A stretch of 64,000 nucleotides of DNA from Gigaspora rosea (lineage: Eukaryota > Glomeromycota > Glomeromycetes > Diversisporales > Gigasporaceae). The notes under the pieces were generated by a model, which saw only the letters and a program-made list of their open reading frames with translations, was not told the DNA's origin and made no database searches. This document shows positions 1-12,389 of this stretch, piece after piece (the first letter of the stretch is position 1; every line of letters starts with the position of its first letter). The DNA is taken from assembly GCA_003550325.1 (NCBI GenBank), contig QKWP01000140.1:107315-171314 (forward strand), given 5' to 3'. The position numbers and the translations under genes were made by a program.

Positions 1-756
1 AAAAAAAACAAAATAAATGTTTTTGTGCGCGTCAATGCACGGAATTTATAATCATTAAGAATCTTAACGATTATCACGTTAATGCACGGAATTATGATCG
101 TTAAGGATCTTAATGATCATCATGTTAGTAAATCGTTAAGGATCTTAACAATTGTGACAATTGTGATATCATGCACAAAAATTATGATCGTTAAGAATCT
201 TAACGATTGTGACGATCACGATATTAATGCACTGAAATTATGATCGTTAAGGAGTCTTAACGATTGTGATGATCATACATTTTGTACAGAAATGATCGTT
301 AAGAACCTTAACGATTGTGATGATCGTTACGTCAGTGAACTGAAACTTTCGTTAAGAATCTTAACGATTGTGCACGTCAAAGCACGAAAATTATGATTAT
401 GATCGTTAAGAATCTTAACGATTATGCATGTCAGTGCTCGAAAATTATGATCGTTAAGAATCTTAACGATTGTGCACGTTAGTGCACGAAATTTATGATC
501 GTTAACGATTGTCACGTTAGTGCACGGAAATTATGTGATCATTAAGATTAATACACGTCAATAAATAGTTATAATACTATGCACGATAGTGCACGGATTT
601 CAATATTTCGTGTGATAACGTGTATTAAATTTTTTGGATGATCAGTTTCCGTGCAGTTTCCGTGCAGTTTCCGTGCAGTGATTATGAAACCCGTGCTTAC
701 CCGCATACAATTTCGTATTTTTACATGCATTCCCGTGTATCGAGTTTTCATAGGGC
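1..756. repeat. Palindromic satellite block, copy 1
   Basis: Array of about ten loosely conserved units of roughly 50 bp. Most contain a short perfect palindrome (GTTAAGAATCTTAAC or close variants) followed by a spacer rich in GTGCACG. The tail (about 545-756) is not arrayed but includes a 10-bp unit, TTTCCGTGCA, in three copies. The block runs off the left edge. It recurs in direct orientation at about 35,393-36,160, matching up to position 756, with small indels such as a lost half-palindrome near 505 and two instead of three TTTCCGTGCA units. Small open frames here only reflect the repeat. Confidence 0.9.
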
Positions 757-2444
757 ACGGGGTCGCCATGGCCATAAAATAACGACATTGCAATAATACT
801 TTTTAATCATTAAAACAAACATTGCACAAGTTTTTTTGGATGCGTTCTTATACACACAGCAAAGTGTGTGCATAAAACTAGTAATAATAAATCTTAAAAG
901 CGATATAAATAATTAGGATAGATATCATTGAAATTAATATTATTTTTCAGTCAAAAATATAATATGTATTTATTTTTATATATAATTTAAATTATTATTT
1001 ATTTAAATAATTTATAAATAATGTTTATAGGCGGTTGTATTTTTAAAAAAATATAAATAATTTATTTTTTATTTTTTTTTTAAAAAATTTTGAAACTAAT
1101 CATTGTAGGTGATTATCACTGCTCTATTTAAAAATTGAAAAGTTAGAATTAGAGATAGGTAGGTTTCGATTAGAAGGTTAGATCATAATATTTTGTGGTA
1201 AAAACTTTTGCTTAGTACACAAAGGTTTGTTGTATAGTAAATATTTTGTCATCAAAAATTTCTAGATTTTTCAAATTTTGATTACATGAGATCTATAATC
1301 TGATTGGTTGCATAGTTTCGGAGGGGTTCTGATTATAGTTTCGGGTTTTCGGGTTTCGGGAATTTCAGATTTTTTTAAAATTCCTAAACTAGTTTCGGGT
1401 AGGTTTCGCTTGGACATAATTCAGACTGGAGCAACAGACAACATCCAAAAGCGTCCGGTCCCCAAATATGGCTCTGACATCAAAAATGTGCAACATCGTC
1501 TGCTAACACAAATTGGCGCTAACAAAAATAGTCGTATTAAATTAGGTCCTAAATTGGCCTAAAAACAAAGGGATAAATAATCGATACATATAGAGGTAGA
1601 TAAGCGCACTACCAAGCACAGATTCTATTTTAGTAAAATGGCGTATTATGTAACTTAATTTCTACTGCAACTCTATTTAATAAACCAAAATTCTAATTTT
1701 ATATTCCGTTTTGAAGACTGCGCCTAATCAAAAATTTTAAATGAATTTCGCCAAGTTTCGGATTTTGAATTCTTAAAAAGGGTTTTGGCATTCTCAAATG
1801 GTAAATGTTTCGTTTCAAAGTAATACTTTAAATTGATAATGAATTTTGTTTATATCAAAAGACATAATAATTTTAAAATATTCCTTGTTATTAAAACTTT
1901 TTATGATAATGCACAGAGATCTCAATTGATAAACCGGCTATAAAATAATTCGATGATTGACACATGAAACAATTCTTTAATATAATAAAGTAAGAGCCGT
2001 TTATTACGTAATTTCAGAATTTTGTGTAATGTAACATAATCAGAAAATATAATTCAAACATTCGGTTAAGAGAAGTGCTATTTAGTATATAATTTCAAGA
2101 GGGGGGGGGGGGATTAGCAGTCTATCATATCTATATATAATATATAAAAATTATGATTGACTGCTAATTCGATCACGGAGATGTATGACCTTCTAATAAA
2201 AAGAAACTACGTAATAAACGGCATTTACCTAAACTTTTGGTTATAAAAATAATGACATGTGTAAATTTTTCAGAATAATATTAGTATGATCCGGATAATC
2301 AGTCCGCATGGCGTTTTTTGGCTATTTTTGACGTTCAGCGGGATTTTTATGCATGTACTCTTTAGTTCTATTTAGCCGAATCTATAAAAAGCAGTTCTGT
2401 AACACATTTACACTGTAGAAAGCCAAAAAATCTATCGTTATTTG
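757..2444. other. Non-coding AT-rich stretch
   Basis: No gene is supported. A short open frame at 1,308-1,562 sits in a TTTCGGG-rich simple stretch and resembles no protein I know. There is a run of about 13 G near 2,101-2,113, followed by a hairpin whose arms (ATTAGCAGTC and GACTGCTAAT) lie at about 2,113-2,169. Confidence 0.6.
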
Positions 2445-2615
2445 TTTATTTATTTCCCTATTTGTTATGATTTGCACGGATAAACCCTTGTTATAAAACC
2501 AAAATATGCTCATCACATGGGCGAATATAATCTGGAGCGAAAAATATGATACACGAATCTCCGATTCAAACGTAATTAATACGGTTTAAAGGAATCTTTA
2601 ATTGTATATAAACTA

Positions 2616-2785
2616 TAGAGGTCTAATCCGGATAAACCCCGTCATCCATTTAACCATATATGAATTATTGGATAAACAGATCTGATATCCGGAAAATCCG
2701 ATCCGACTGATATTCAGATAATTATTCGGATATCAGTATCCGTCCAATTATTATTCGGATAAAGGCTATCCGGATTGGAACTCTA
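2616..2785. mobile_element. MITE in duplication unit A
   Basis: Terminal inverted repeats of about 19 bp (TAGAGGTCTAATCCGGATA at the left, TAGAGTTCCAATCCGGATA as the complement of the right end), with further internal CCGGAT motifs. A TA duplication is possible, suggesting a Tc1/mariner-type origin. No coding capacity. Confidence 0.6.
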
Positions 2786-3168
2786 ATAAGCTAAATGTGG
2801 ACTTATTAAACATAATTTTCATGAATTACTGTTGTAACAGGACTGCTTATATTGTTAAAATCATAATAATGTCGTGGTAAAAATCGACCTCTAGTTAAGC
2901 AATCTCTAGTTACCTCAACTTACTCTATTCATCTTCCTTAATCAGGAATAATCTATAATTACAGTGTATGTATTTAATTAAGTAAAGCAATTCGGAGTTC
3001 TTTATTTATTTCCCTATTTATTATGATTTGTACGAATAAACTCTTGTTATAAAACAAAAATATGCTTATCACATAGGCGAATCTAATCTGGAGCGAGAAA
3101 TATAATACACGTATCTCCGATTCAAACGTAATGAATACGATTGCAAAGGAATCTTTAATTGTACATAA

Positions 3169-3427
3169 GGCCATTTGAAGTTAATTTTTTGGTTAACATC
3201 ACCCCCCAGCTAGTCACCCCCCACCTCCCCCAGAAAACGAACAGCCAATCAAAACGCTGGAGGACTCTCACCAGTCACCTGATTTATATCAACCAATGAA
3301 ATTGGCCCATTTTTGTTCATTTTTATATGTTCGTTTCATATGTTCGTTTCATATGTTCGTTTCATTTTACCCCCTCCCGAGAGTCCTGGAAAAGTGATGT
3401 TAACCAAAGAATCAACTTCAAACGGCC
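3169..3427. mobile_element. Harbinger-like MITE, GGCC family
   Basis: A 259-bp element with inverted ends GGCCATTTGAAGTTAATT and GGCCGTTTGAAGTTGATT (right end complemented), flanked on both sides by the 3-bp duplication TAA. The interior has repeated TATGTTCGTTTCA units. TAA/TTA 3-bp duplications and GGC-starting ends fit PIF/Harbinger. Relatives occur at 56,402 and 57,552-57,776, with left-end fragments at 5,372 and 56,852. Confidence 0.8.
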
Positions 3428-3596
3428 TAAGCTAAATATATGGACTTATTAACTGTTGTTTTAAGACTACTTACATCGTTAAAATCATAATAATGTCGTG
3501 GCAAAAATCGCACCTCTAATTAAGCAATCTCTAGTTACTCAACTTACTCTATTCATCTTCCTTAATCAGGAATTAAGTAAAGCAATTCGGAGTTCA

Positions 3597-5207
3597 TGAT
3601 TTCTCACCAGATTACATTAAACTTGATATCCACTGTCTTATCTGCCATATTTGATGTTCGTTCATTGCTACCACTTATATATAAGAGCTTTTGTCCTTTT
3701 CTATCTATATATGGGCCGAAAAGAAGATGCCATTATTATCCTAAGTCGCAATGAAGTAATACGTGATTACATGAAATGTTTAGAAAAAACTTGTGTTAAT
3801 TGCTTTTCAGAGAGTGCATCAATAAACATCATGAACGAATCAACGCTACATTCCATGCTGAACAATTAAAAATCAATTACACAAAAACTAATATAGATAC
3901 ATTATACCGTATCCATTATCTTGTCGTGCGGCATAAATTACATGAATTTTATTACAATGAAAAAGGTTAACGATAATGCGCTGCGGCACATGTTTCGTTA
4001 TCTTGTAAAGCAAATTTATTATCGTAATTTCATGTATTATTGCATAACCTAATAATGACATTATCTCTTTTGATAGTTAACTGCTTCTAATTCAACAACG
4101 GCAGTGCTTAATCAGGGTAAACATTATCATTTCATAGGCGCATATGTTTTCTAAATAAAATATGTATCTGGCATATATATAATTAAATTATTCTGAACAG
4201 TCATAGTGTGTTCTCAAACACCTCTTAATACGATTGATCGAGGTAGTGCACAAATGCTACGATTAATTGAATTTTAGTTAGTCAACACAATGATGATAAA
4301 AGAAAGTCTGGTATCTTTTTTCTCATCACGATAATGAACTCATTTGACAGCTAAACTATTTTGCATTATTTCCAACCTATTAATTTAGGTGCTTGAAAGC
4401 ATCCCTATTTTTTCGAATCAACTTTGATGTATCTAAAAAATTTGATGCATTTATGGCGTTTTCAGATAATTTAAATAATAGCACAACTTGATAAAGTTTT
4501 TATGGTTCTTATTAGTAAAAAATATTAATTGAATTTGACATATCAATTTACATCCATTTTACAACAAACACCTTTTTTTATCTTATGACAAAAATCGCAA
4601 TTAATCGAGTATCCAAGGAGATCGTTCAACTAACATTGTCATGGATCCTCATTTCGACGTAAACGAATTACCATTTTACTCCTTATACTAAAGTTTCACA
4701 GAAAACAAAAACATGAAAAAGTTCAAAAAAGAAAAAATTGCAGATGCTCATTTCTTAGTCTTTTACTCATATAACAACAAAATTCAACTATTCCATAAAT
4801 ATTTTTCATTTGGTACAACAACCCAATATTTTAGTTTTTGGTTAATAATAAAAGAATAACAAGAAGCGTTCAAGTATACATTACAGTCTTTAATTCATTA
4901 TATTAGATGAAAATCACTATTTAATCACATCGAAGATAAATGTTGAGAAACTCAATCATGTCGTTATATGCATATTCAAGTTTCAACAAAAATTTTATAA
5001 TATAATTATAGCTGAGCATTATCTCTTCGATAAATATGGTATTAAGAGAGTCGGGCAGCTCACTAAAGTACGGCAGCCACGACATATAATAAAAAAACCG
5101 ACAAACGTCAAGTTCTTGATACCCATATCGATAATTTGTCGATTGTACTTTTACATATTATGCCGCAGCTGCGGCTTGCGTAACCAGTATTGGCACATGT
5201 AGTGATG
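3597..5207. other. Non-coding AT-rich stretch
   Basis: No gene is supported. The longest open frame (3,651-3,869, 72 codons) has no recognisable domain and no splice or promoter context. Short palindromic GC islands (GCCGCAGCTGCGGC near 5,162) are the only structure seen. Confidence 0.5.
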
Positions 5208-6123
5208 TGCCATTTATATGATGTCCAAATTTTTTTAGCGTACAGTACGTACAGTACGTATAGTACTTATATAGTAAAATTGCTCTAGTGGTTATATTTT
5301 AAAATTTTTTTTAATATTAGTCTATATTACAATTAATATAATATTTAATTCTATTTTGATAGATAAATATTTAGGTCGTTCGAAGTTAATTATCTGGTTA
5401 ACATCACTTTACAGGACTCCCAGAAGAGAGGCAAATGAAACGAACATATAAAATGAACAAGCTGTAGTAAATCTATTATAAACGAATTGATTTCAAGTTA
5501 AATTTAGTTCAGAGATTTTAGTCGAGTTGCTAATTAGGTCAGATAAATTTGATTCAATAGCAAAAAAAAAAAAAAATTTATAAATAAAAGATTATATAAT
5601 GCATTTATCCAAGAAAAGACTTCGTACGTATAGGCAAAATTCTCGTGATCTAGTGATCGGATCTGCATCATTTTAAAGTGTGCAGCTAGTGATGTGTAAT
5701 CATTAAAATAATATCCAATTTTTTTAGCGTACAGTACGTATAGTGCTTATATAAAAAATTAAGATCATATAATAAAATTAAATTAGTATCTATATTTTAA
5801 TTTTTTTTAATGTTAGTCTATATTATAATTAATGTAATGTTTAAACCTATTTTAATAAGCAAATAATTAATAATATACTATGTACATATCTGCTTAATTT
5901 TATTAAGGCGCTACTTTATATATTTGAAGAAGCTACTTTAGATAGATCGCTACTTTAGATGCAATATGTACAAATTTAATTTATCTAACAAGAAAGCTTC
6001 ATCGGGTGTTGATCAATTAACGAATTTGATTGGTCAATTGGCACATAAATATTTCTATCGACCACTCTTAATAAATGATCAACAAAAATTTTAGCGTACA
6101 GTACGTACAGTACGTATAGTACT
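5208..6123. repeat. Three dispersed GTACAGTACGTA repeats and MITE fragment
   Basis: Three copies of a sequence starting TTTTTTTAGCGTACAGTACG lie at about 5,228, 5,721 and 6,087. The first two share about 130 bp further downstream, including TTAGTCTATATTA; the third stops at 6,123 where the next MITE begins. A left-end fragment of the GGCC MITE family lies at about 5,372-5,460. No genes. Confidence 0.65.
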
Positions 6124-6125
6124 TA

Positions 6126-6533
6126 GGGTGTCCAGGATTATGCGATGCGTTAGGGTAAATTATGCGATGCGATGCGATCGAGGTCAATTTTAAGTTCATT
6201 GATTTTCTACGTCGTTAGCCGGGCGATTTTCGACACACATATCTGCCAATCACAATCCACCCACATGATCATTATGCCTTTTTTGTTCAATTATGCGAAG
6301 CATATGCGATGCGAAAAAATGGTTAATTATGCGCATAATTTCGCATCGCATAATCCTGGACACCCTACTCTGTCCCCAAATTACACTTACGTTCCGAATG
6401 AATTTAAACCAACCAATCATATTTCAGCCACGTGATCTGAGTGCGTTTTTTTGTCGAATTATGCAAAGCATATGCGATGCGAAAATTTGGTAAATTATGC
6501 GCATATTATGCTTTCGCATAATCCTGGACACCC
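6126..6533. mobile_element. TA-flanked MITE with duplicated right end
   Basis: The left end GGGTGTCCAGGATTATGCGA is matched by two successive right ends, at 6,365 and 6,533, each the complement of the left end and each followed by TA, as is the left flank. The last 78 bp of the shorter form recur as the last 78 bp of the longer one, so the right half has been tandemly duplicated (167-bp offset). The interior is rich in ATGCGATGCG. The TA duplication suggests Tc1/mariner-type mobilisation. Confidence 0.75.
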
Positions 6534-6542
6534 TATTCCCTA

Positions 6543-6608
6543 TTATTAAGTTCAATTAGTGAAGTCATATGGCCATGGTCATATGACTTCACTAATTGAA
6601 CTTAGTAA
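6543..6608. repeat. Near-perfect 66-bp palindrome
   Basis: Arms of about 30 bp (AAGTTCAATTAGTGAAGTCA and its complement) meet at a CCATGG centre, with one mismatch in the arms outside AAGTTC and one G/T at the centre. It abuts the MITE ending at 6,533. It could be a foldback element or a hairpin remnant. Confidence 0.85.
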
Positions 6609-6714
6609 AATGACCTGTTATGACCTGGTAATGTACAACACTTTGCATAATAGCACTTTGGAAAGCCGCCCTGTTAACTTTACGTGACCTTAGATGTGAA
6701 CATGAATTAATTTA

Positions 6715-6810
6715 GGCCACGCAAAGTTATTTTTTTTTAAAAAAAACGATCTGCCGACCAGAATTTGAAACATCAGGTTATGCAAAACGAAAAATTGACT
6801 TTGCGTGGCC
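6715..6810. mobile_element. Short MITE, GGCCACGC family
   Basis: A 96-bp element with inverted ends GGCCACGCAAAGT and inner arms containing GGTCGGCAGATCG. The same family, with the core TTTTTCGTTTTGCATAACCT, is seen at 52,727 and 53,432-53,616 and as fragments near 38,415, 39,495 and 40,765. No clear duplication is seen at this copy. Confidence 0.7.
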
Positions 6811-7793
6811 TTCCTGCCAACTGTACTAAATGATAAAATATGCATTTTACTAAATCATGAACGCATATTTATGCTTAAGATGGACGAAATTTTTAAAAAT
6901 TCTAAGATATACAGGTTTCATGTTTATAAAAATAAGCCTATAATTTTCTGCATTTCGGGATGCTACAGAATCAAATTCCTTTAAAGAATGCGTCCAAGAT
7001 AGCGCAGAATCGATTGTAAGTAAAGATATAGTGGAATTTATAATTCTTTATAAGCATACATTTCTAAATATATATGCATCTGGAATGCCCAGACGTAGAT
7101 AATAAATGAATTAAAATACGAGTGTAGTCATCTAAGCTTATGATGTATGTTACAATTGCGGATTTTTACATTTTTCACGGACGAAATTAACAATTTATCA
7201 TGGCAGAAATCACCAAAAAACTCGTGTTTTACTTTTTTTTTCGTAAAGCTATAGAGTTGTATTGGTTATTTCAACAAAGGTCCATCACTAATACCATAAT
7301 TCTACTTAAATATATTCACCCATAGTTTATATTCTTTATTTTGCAAAAAAAAAACTCCAAAGTTGAATTAAAAGATGTGTTATAGATAATAACTAGTCTT
7401 CATTACACTCATCAAAATTTTTATCAGTTTTTTAATAAGTTTTTTAAACACTTATAGTAAATTCAATATTTAAATATTTTTAACAACTCGATCATTAAAA
7501 TTTATAAAAAGGCTTGTATTATTTAATAACTTATTTAATTAAAATGATCATAGAAAGGTTACATATCATAATACTGTAATACTCATATTGGACCTTAAAT
7601 TATAATACATAAAAGTAAAATACATTATTCTTTTCCTCAGTTAAGCATATCAATATATTCTTAATGTAATTAAATTTATTTATAACTTATAATGTTTACG
7701 CGTAAACTTAGAAAGAATAAAAACCTTAAATATCAAGAAGTTAAATTTTGCCATGTTTATCAATTCTCTTGAAAATAATATGATTTCCATTTT
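6811..7793. other. Non-coding flank 3' of the HMG gene
   Basis: No gene or repeat family is recognised. The stretch is AT-rich and holds the presumed 3' region of the minus-strand gene that ends at 7,794. Confidence 0.5.
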
Positions 7794-8321
7794 TCAATTC
7801 CCATTATTAAATAGTTGTCTTAATAGTCCATCAAATGAATTATCAAAATCGTCAAATGTAGAATGTACGAGTAATTGTTCTTGTGCAGGAGGCTGTTGTG
7901 GAACAGTTGGTGGAACGATTATACGAATTTTTAGCTGTCCAGAATTAAATCTATAAAGTGCAGTATTGTAAAATGTCTTAAATGCATTTTCGATGTGCCG
8001 ATCATTAATCTTAATTCCCTTCCAGAGGTTGGAGGCATGCTTTGAAAGTACTCGACGCTCTAGTCTCAAATCAAGTGCGACTAAACAGCTTTGAATTTTT
8101 AAGCGAAATAAGATAAAGCACGAAGGTGGTGCCTTATCAAATACGCGAACGTCTTGAACAGATGGAACACTGAACAAAGAATAACTGTTCAAATACCTTA
8201 CGTAGTAGAACCCATTATATTGACGAACAAATTCAATTGTTAGGTTGTTAACCGTTGATGTTGATACCACAACATGCAACGGCGCGTTAAAGGGCATGTT
8301 TGGGCTCAAAATATAATTCAT
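7794..8321 (-). CDS. HMG-box protein, MATA-HMG-like
   Basis: Single-exon gene of 175 residues starting at an ATG whose TATA-like box lies about 40 bp upstream. Residues about 64-125 fit an HMG box: PPSCFILFR matches the helix-1 signature, and VLSKHASNLWKG matches the helix-2 SK-(A/I)S-LW signature. The third helix is poorly conserved, and the tail is Pro/Gln-rich then acidic (TFDDFDNSFDG). HMG boxes bend DNA in the minor groove; fungal MATA-type members are transcription factors and are greatly expanded in Rhizophagus. This copy is divergent and lacks the usual basic third helix, so DNA binding is uncertain. Residues 1-60 are unassigned. The family call is fairly sure, the role is inference. 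No gene neighbour lies within several kb. Confidence 0.72.
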   Translation of the reverse strand: MNYILSPNMPFNAPLHVVVSTSTVNNLTIEFVRQYNGFYYVRYLNSYSLFSVPSVQDVRVFDKAPPSCFILFRLKIQSCLVALDLRLERRVLSKHASNLWKGIKINDRHIENAFKTFYNTALYRFNSGQLKIRIIVPPTVPQQPPAQEQLLVHSTFDDFDNSFDGLLRQLFNNGN

Positions 8322-8355
8322 ATTCGCTCGAAAGAAGACATAGCAAGGAAGGGTA

Positions 8356-8370
8356 TCCTTATATAAATAT
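8356..8370 (-). promoter_or_regulatory. TATA-like box of the HMG gene
   Basis: On the minus strand the sequence ATTTATATAAGG lies about 40-50 bp upstream of the chosen start codon, a plausible TATA box. It is the only such motif between the start and the MITE at 8,642. Confidence 0.4.
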
Positions 8371-8641
8371 TTTTAAAAGTATAAGAGACGAGAATCGGAG
8401 AAACACTTCCATCATCATTAATATGGACAACAAGCTAAATAACAAAAATGCAATTCAAAGTTGGCTTTACATCTAACAAATTAATAATATTTTAACTGTC
8501 TAATTAAACACTACATGTTATATAAAGTAATTGCACAAATGCTTAGGGGAAAAACGGAATAATTCCGTTTAATTATCAACTTTAAAATATTATATATTTT
8601 AGATGCCGGCTATTTCTGCATGCCCACTGAAATATTGCAAC

Positions 8642-8798
8642 AGGACCCCGAACAATACTAACAGAGGTTATATTTGCGGGTTTTCTGCAATTTTATTGGA
8701 TAAAAAAATTTTAGCCAATCAAATTGCCTAATTTTGCAAAATTTTAACCTCTGTTAGCTATTTTTCATATGACCTCAATTAGTATTGTTCGGAGTCCT
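8642..8798. mobile_element. MITE with AGGACCCCGAAC ends
   Basis: A 157-bp element whose ends AGGACCCCGAACAATACTAA and (complemented) AGGACTCCGAACAATACTAA are inverted repeats, followed inside by a second inverted pair around AACCTCTGTTAG. No clear target duplication. No coding capacity. Confidence 0.75.
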
Positions 8799-10614
8799 AA
8801 TAAAACGATAAGTCCAAAATCCGAACAGGCTTGCGCGAAAATTTTAGCAATTACTGTAAATCAGCTGCTAAATCTACGGCTACACAAGTGTAACTAACTT
8901 ATATACTATAGGCACATGCATTTTGGGTAATAGCACGATGATCATCCTCATGGTTAGTTTCAAGTACGTACGTACGTACGTATAACGAAAATTCATAAAA
9001 TATGAATTTCGAAATTAGAGAATAAATGTTTAAAGATTTATTAGTCTACTTTTAGTACCATAAAAGCCATCACTATTATTCATGTATACATCTTCGGAAC
9101 TTAAAGACCTAAACATAATACCATTTATTGGAACCCGATTCAATAAGGGTTTCAGAGTTAACTTATTTTGAAAATAAATGGGAGTTCGAAAACCCTATTT
9201 CTGTTTCGAAATTTCGAAATCGGAAAAAGAAATAGGAGTTATTCGGAGATATAATAAAAACTTTTTTGATAGAATTTGAAAGAAAAATAGGAGTTATAGA
9301 TCATTGATTTTGAAATAAATACGTCATAGACTTAATTCGAAATCAGAAACTTGAACCTTAGTTTTTTAGTTGGTTATTTCCTAATTTCTTTGATTGTCTG
9401 TTTAGGAATTCTCGTCAATCTGCTTCCGTTCACAACTCTCTTTTATTAGATTGGCAATCTTTCTATTTTAAAAAATAATTCCGCCTTATTTATTTTAAAA
9501 ATTTAAGTTTATTATAAGCAAAATTCATTCATTCGATCATATCAAACAAATCACCAACTTATTCCTGAAGATTTTAAGATATTGGTCGCCAAAAAAGAAA
9601 AACAACATATTTACATTCTGAAATTAGTAAATAGCTTACAGTAATTGGGGTTTAAACAGCCACAAATTGCTGAAAGTATTTACATTGACAATCCATAAAC
9701 GGCACAGGTTCAAAGACTAGGCGGATAGATGGTATGACAAATATGTCATAAATTTGTGGTAACATTAGTACTCCGATTGTGTAAATTGCAAAGCTCTATT
9801 ATGTTAACGAATAGTTTCGATATTATCAGTAAATTAAATTGATACCGGTATATAGCATTCCTTATCATATTATATTGTACTATATCGTTAAAAAAAATTA
9901 TTTTTCTTAATAAACATGCATTAAAAATAAATTTTACATTATTCTATACACATTAGGTGTAAAAAAAATAATAAATTAAAAATAAAATTAAAAATATAAA
10001 TATTATGCTTTATATGCTGCTAATATATTTGTAATTATTTTATAAATCTTAAATTTGTTAAATAAAAAAAAAGGAAAAATTTTATTTTCATCCGTATTAA
10101 AGTTACCCGATATATAACTTCCATTGTATAATATAATACAAACTACTATAACAAATAAAAGTTCTATAGATTTGTTAATTAATGGTTAGCGTAGATGAAT
10201 TTTTAATCCGAAGTGTAACGAGGATTCTTTAGTACATGATTTTGTGCTGGATTTCAGACACGTGCATACATGTTAGCCAATCAGCTATAGAGATCGACAC
10301 GGGCCAGCCCGTTCGGACACTAACGATATCCGGTTTATTAGTATTAAATAGTGAGATAAAAATTTATATATCGGATGACATTAACCCGGGAGACAATAGA
10401 AATAATTAAAATTTTTAGTACTTCTAGGGAAATTAACACTTTTTGATATGTAATATTCCTTGATTTTTTCATAAAATTTTAAAAGCATCAACTTAGAAAA
10501 ATCTCAAAGAAACTTACGAACGTCAGCGATTCTTGCATATTGTGTAAAGTAATACATGGTACAAAAATTGCCAATCAAATTAGATTATCTCGATACAATA
10601 TCTACGGTTCATTA

Positions 10615-10825
10615 ATTGTCCGAAGGACACTACAGTTAGAGCAATATTACACCCGATGTCTGTGTGTTAACAAATTCTAATTTCTAATTGGATGGATTTG
10701 ATGCAACATAAAAAAAATCAAAAAATTGAAAATTGATGCTTATTGGCTATCAGGTGTAATATAAAAAACCAAATCGAGTTTATATTTGTCCTTTGGACTT
10801 TAAATGGTTCCCATTTTCCTAGTAT
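10615..10825. mobile_element. Dispersed MITE-like repeat, copy 1
   Basis: Starts TTGTCCGAAGGACA and ends near GTCCTTTGGAC. The inner part, including GATGTCTGTGTGTTAACAAA, recurs at about 55,163-55,358 in the same order. The ends form an imperfect inverted repeat. Non-coding. Confidence 0.6.
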
Positions 10826-12389
10826 AGTATTATGTTTCATGATGATTTGATTTTTACCGTACGAGCCAATGGTGCATTTAATGTAATTAATTTATGAGAA
10901 AGTATTAGTATTACTATTACAGTATATAAGAAATAAATAAAAAAATTCTAATTAATTATACACCTTAAATGCAACTCTCTAAATGCACGTTTTAATGTTA
11001 TGACTATAGATTTTTGCTTCTCCAAATGCCATATCTCTTTAAGTGCATGTTTGACTAAATTTTTACACATGGCCCGTTGTTTTGCATTTAAAGAGATCTG
11101 CTGCATTATCTATGATTTTATCCTTGATCGAAATCCAAAATGTCTCACAACTCAATTGTTTGTTTTAATTTTATTTGTATGGACTAATAGCGCTTATTAA
11201 GTGATCTCTAATTGTGCAATACTTTATTTTAAATTATATTGTATAATTGGATCTTCTTTAGTATAGGTGTGCATATAGTATTTTTATTTTAGAATTTAAA
11301 ATATTAAAACTATCTATCTATTTTAAGCTAATTTAAATTCTAATTGGAGACTGATTAATAATGCAAGTCTGGGTTCTAATTGATGCTTTCTTTCTTTTCT
11401 TTTTTCAACTATGAATATGGGTTGTTTGATTATTATGAAATTACGACAAATAACTTATTACAAGCTATTTATAACAAAGGGATAGTAATTTTAATGAACT
11501 AACTTCTACTATATATATCAACCATTTGGATTTTTTTTTAATTGCAGCTTTCTTGGCACAGGATTTATTGGTACTAAATTGCTAATTTACAACACAAGTA
11601 TTGTACAATGTACAAATATATTGACCAATAATTCTAAACCTAAGGCAAGAACTGCTTTACCCTTGGATCAAACTGACTAAAATTGAATATTACAGCCAAC
11701 TCTAAGACCTAAACTATTTTAACCCTTATAGTGTTCACATATCCTAGTCACTAATGCCTAGTTCACTATATATATCCAAGCTTCCAATCCAGTTAGTCAA
11801 GTAGCTTTTATAGTTGCCTGGTGGTCTGGTGACCAAGTTGGTATTGCCAATCTCTCTATGGATTTACATGCCCTTCTATATGGGCTTCTATCTCTAGATT
11901 TTGGTATTCACAGTTATTATATTAGAAGTTATACTATATAGCTATTCCAGAATTTGCTAGATGAGTTACTAATTTGTTAAACTGCATATTGGACAACTTT
12001 TTCCAATAACTCTCTATACCAACTTTTTTATTTATAAAACCTTTGTAGTTAATATACTTATATATAACAAAACTTTATCTAGAAGCAACTTGGATACAGA
12101 GTTTCAGATTATATATTAAGAATAACTGAAATAGAGTTGAAAAAGAGCTCTTCTTCTCTTCAAGTAGAAGACTTTATTGCTATAAAAGATGTAGTAGGGC
12201 TATAACCCAAAGTTTTCTGTTAAAAAATGTAGAAGCACAAGCAGAAGCATATTTTTGTTAAATATACTATTCTGCAAAGTGTACAATTTACAGTTCACTA
12301 CAAGTTTGGTACTCTCAGTATTTCTTTTCTTGAATTTTTCAAAATTTTACCAAAAAGTACAAAATCTATCTTATCCCTAATGTTGTTAG

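Larger units (their letters stand above)
2445..3596. repeat. 0.55-kb tandem duplication, both units carrying insertions
   Basis: Unit A (about 2,445-2,999) and unit B (about 3,001-3,596) are diverged copies of one sequence. Matching landmarks are TATTTCCCTATTTRTTATGA at the start, CTCCGATTCAAACGTAAT in the middle and AGCAATTCGGAGTTC at the end. Each unit is interrupted after the same landmark (ATCTTTAATTGTA-ATAA), unit A by the element at 2,616-2,785 and unit B by the element at 3,169-3,427. Confidence 0.8.

Noticed and set aside
327-515. Minus-strand open frame (and its twin at 35,733-35,930)
   Set aside because: It is the translation of the satellite repeat (repeated RALTCTIVKILND) with no independent coding evidence.
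1-540. Regular palindromes with spacers, resembling a CRISPR array
   Set aside because: Repeats are only about 15 bp and degenerate, spacers are also repetitive, and the genome is eukaryotic. It is a satellite.
1308-1562. 84-codon open frame
   Set aside because: No domain, simple TTTCGGG-rich start, no splice or promoter context.
7753-7956. Plus-strand open frame overlapping the HMG gene
   Set aside because: It is the antisense shadow of the HMG protein's Pro/Gln-rich tail.
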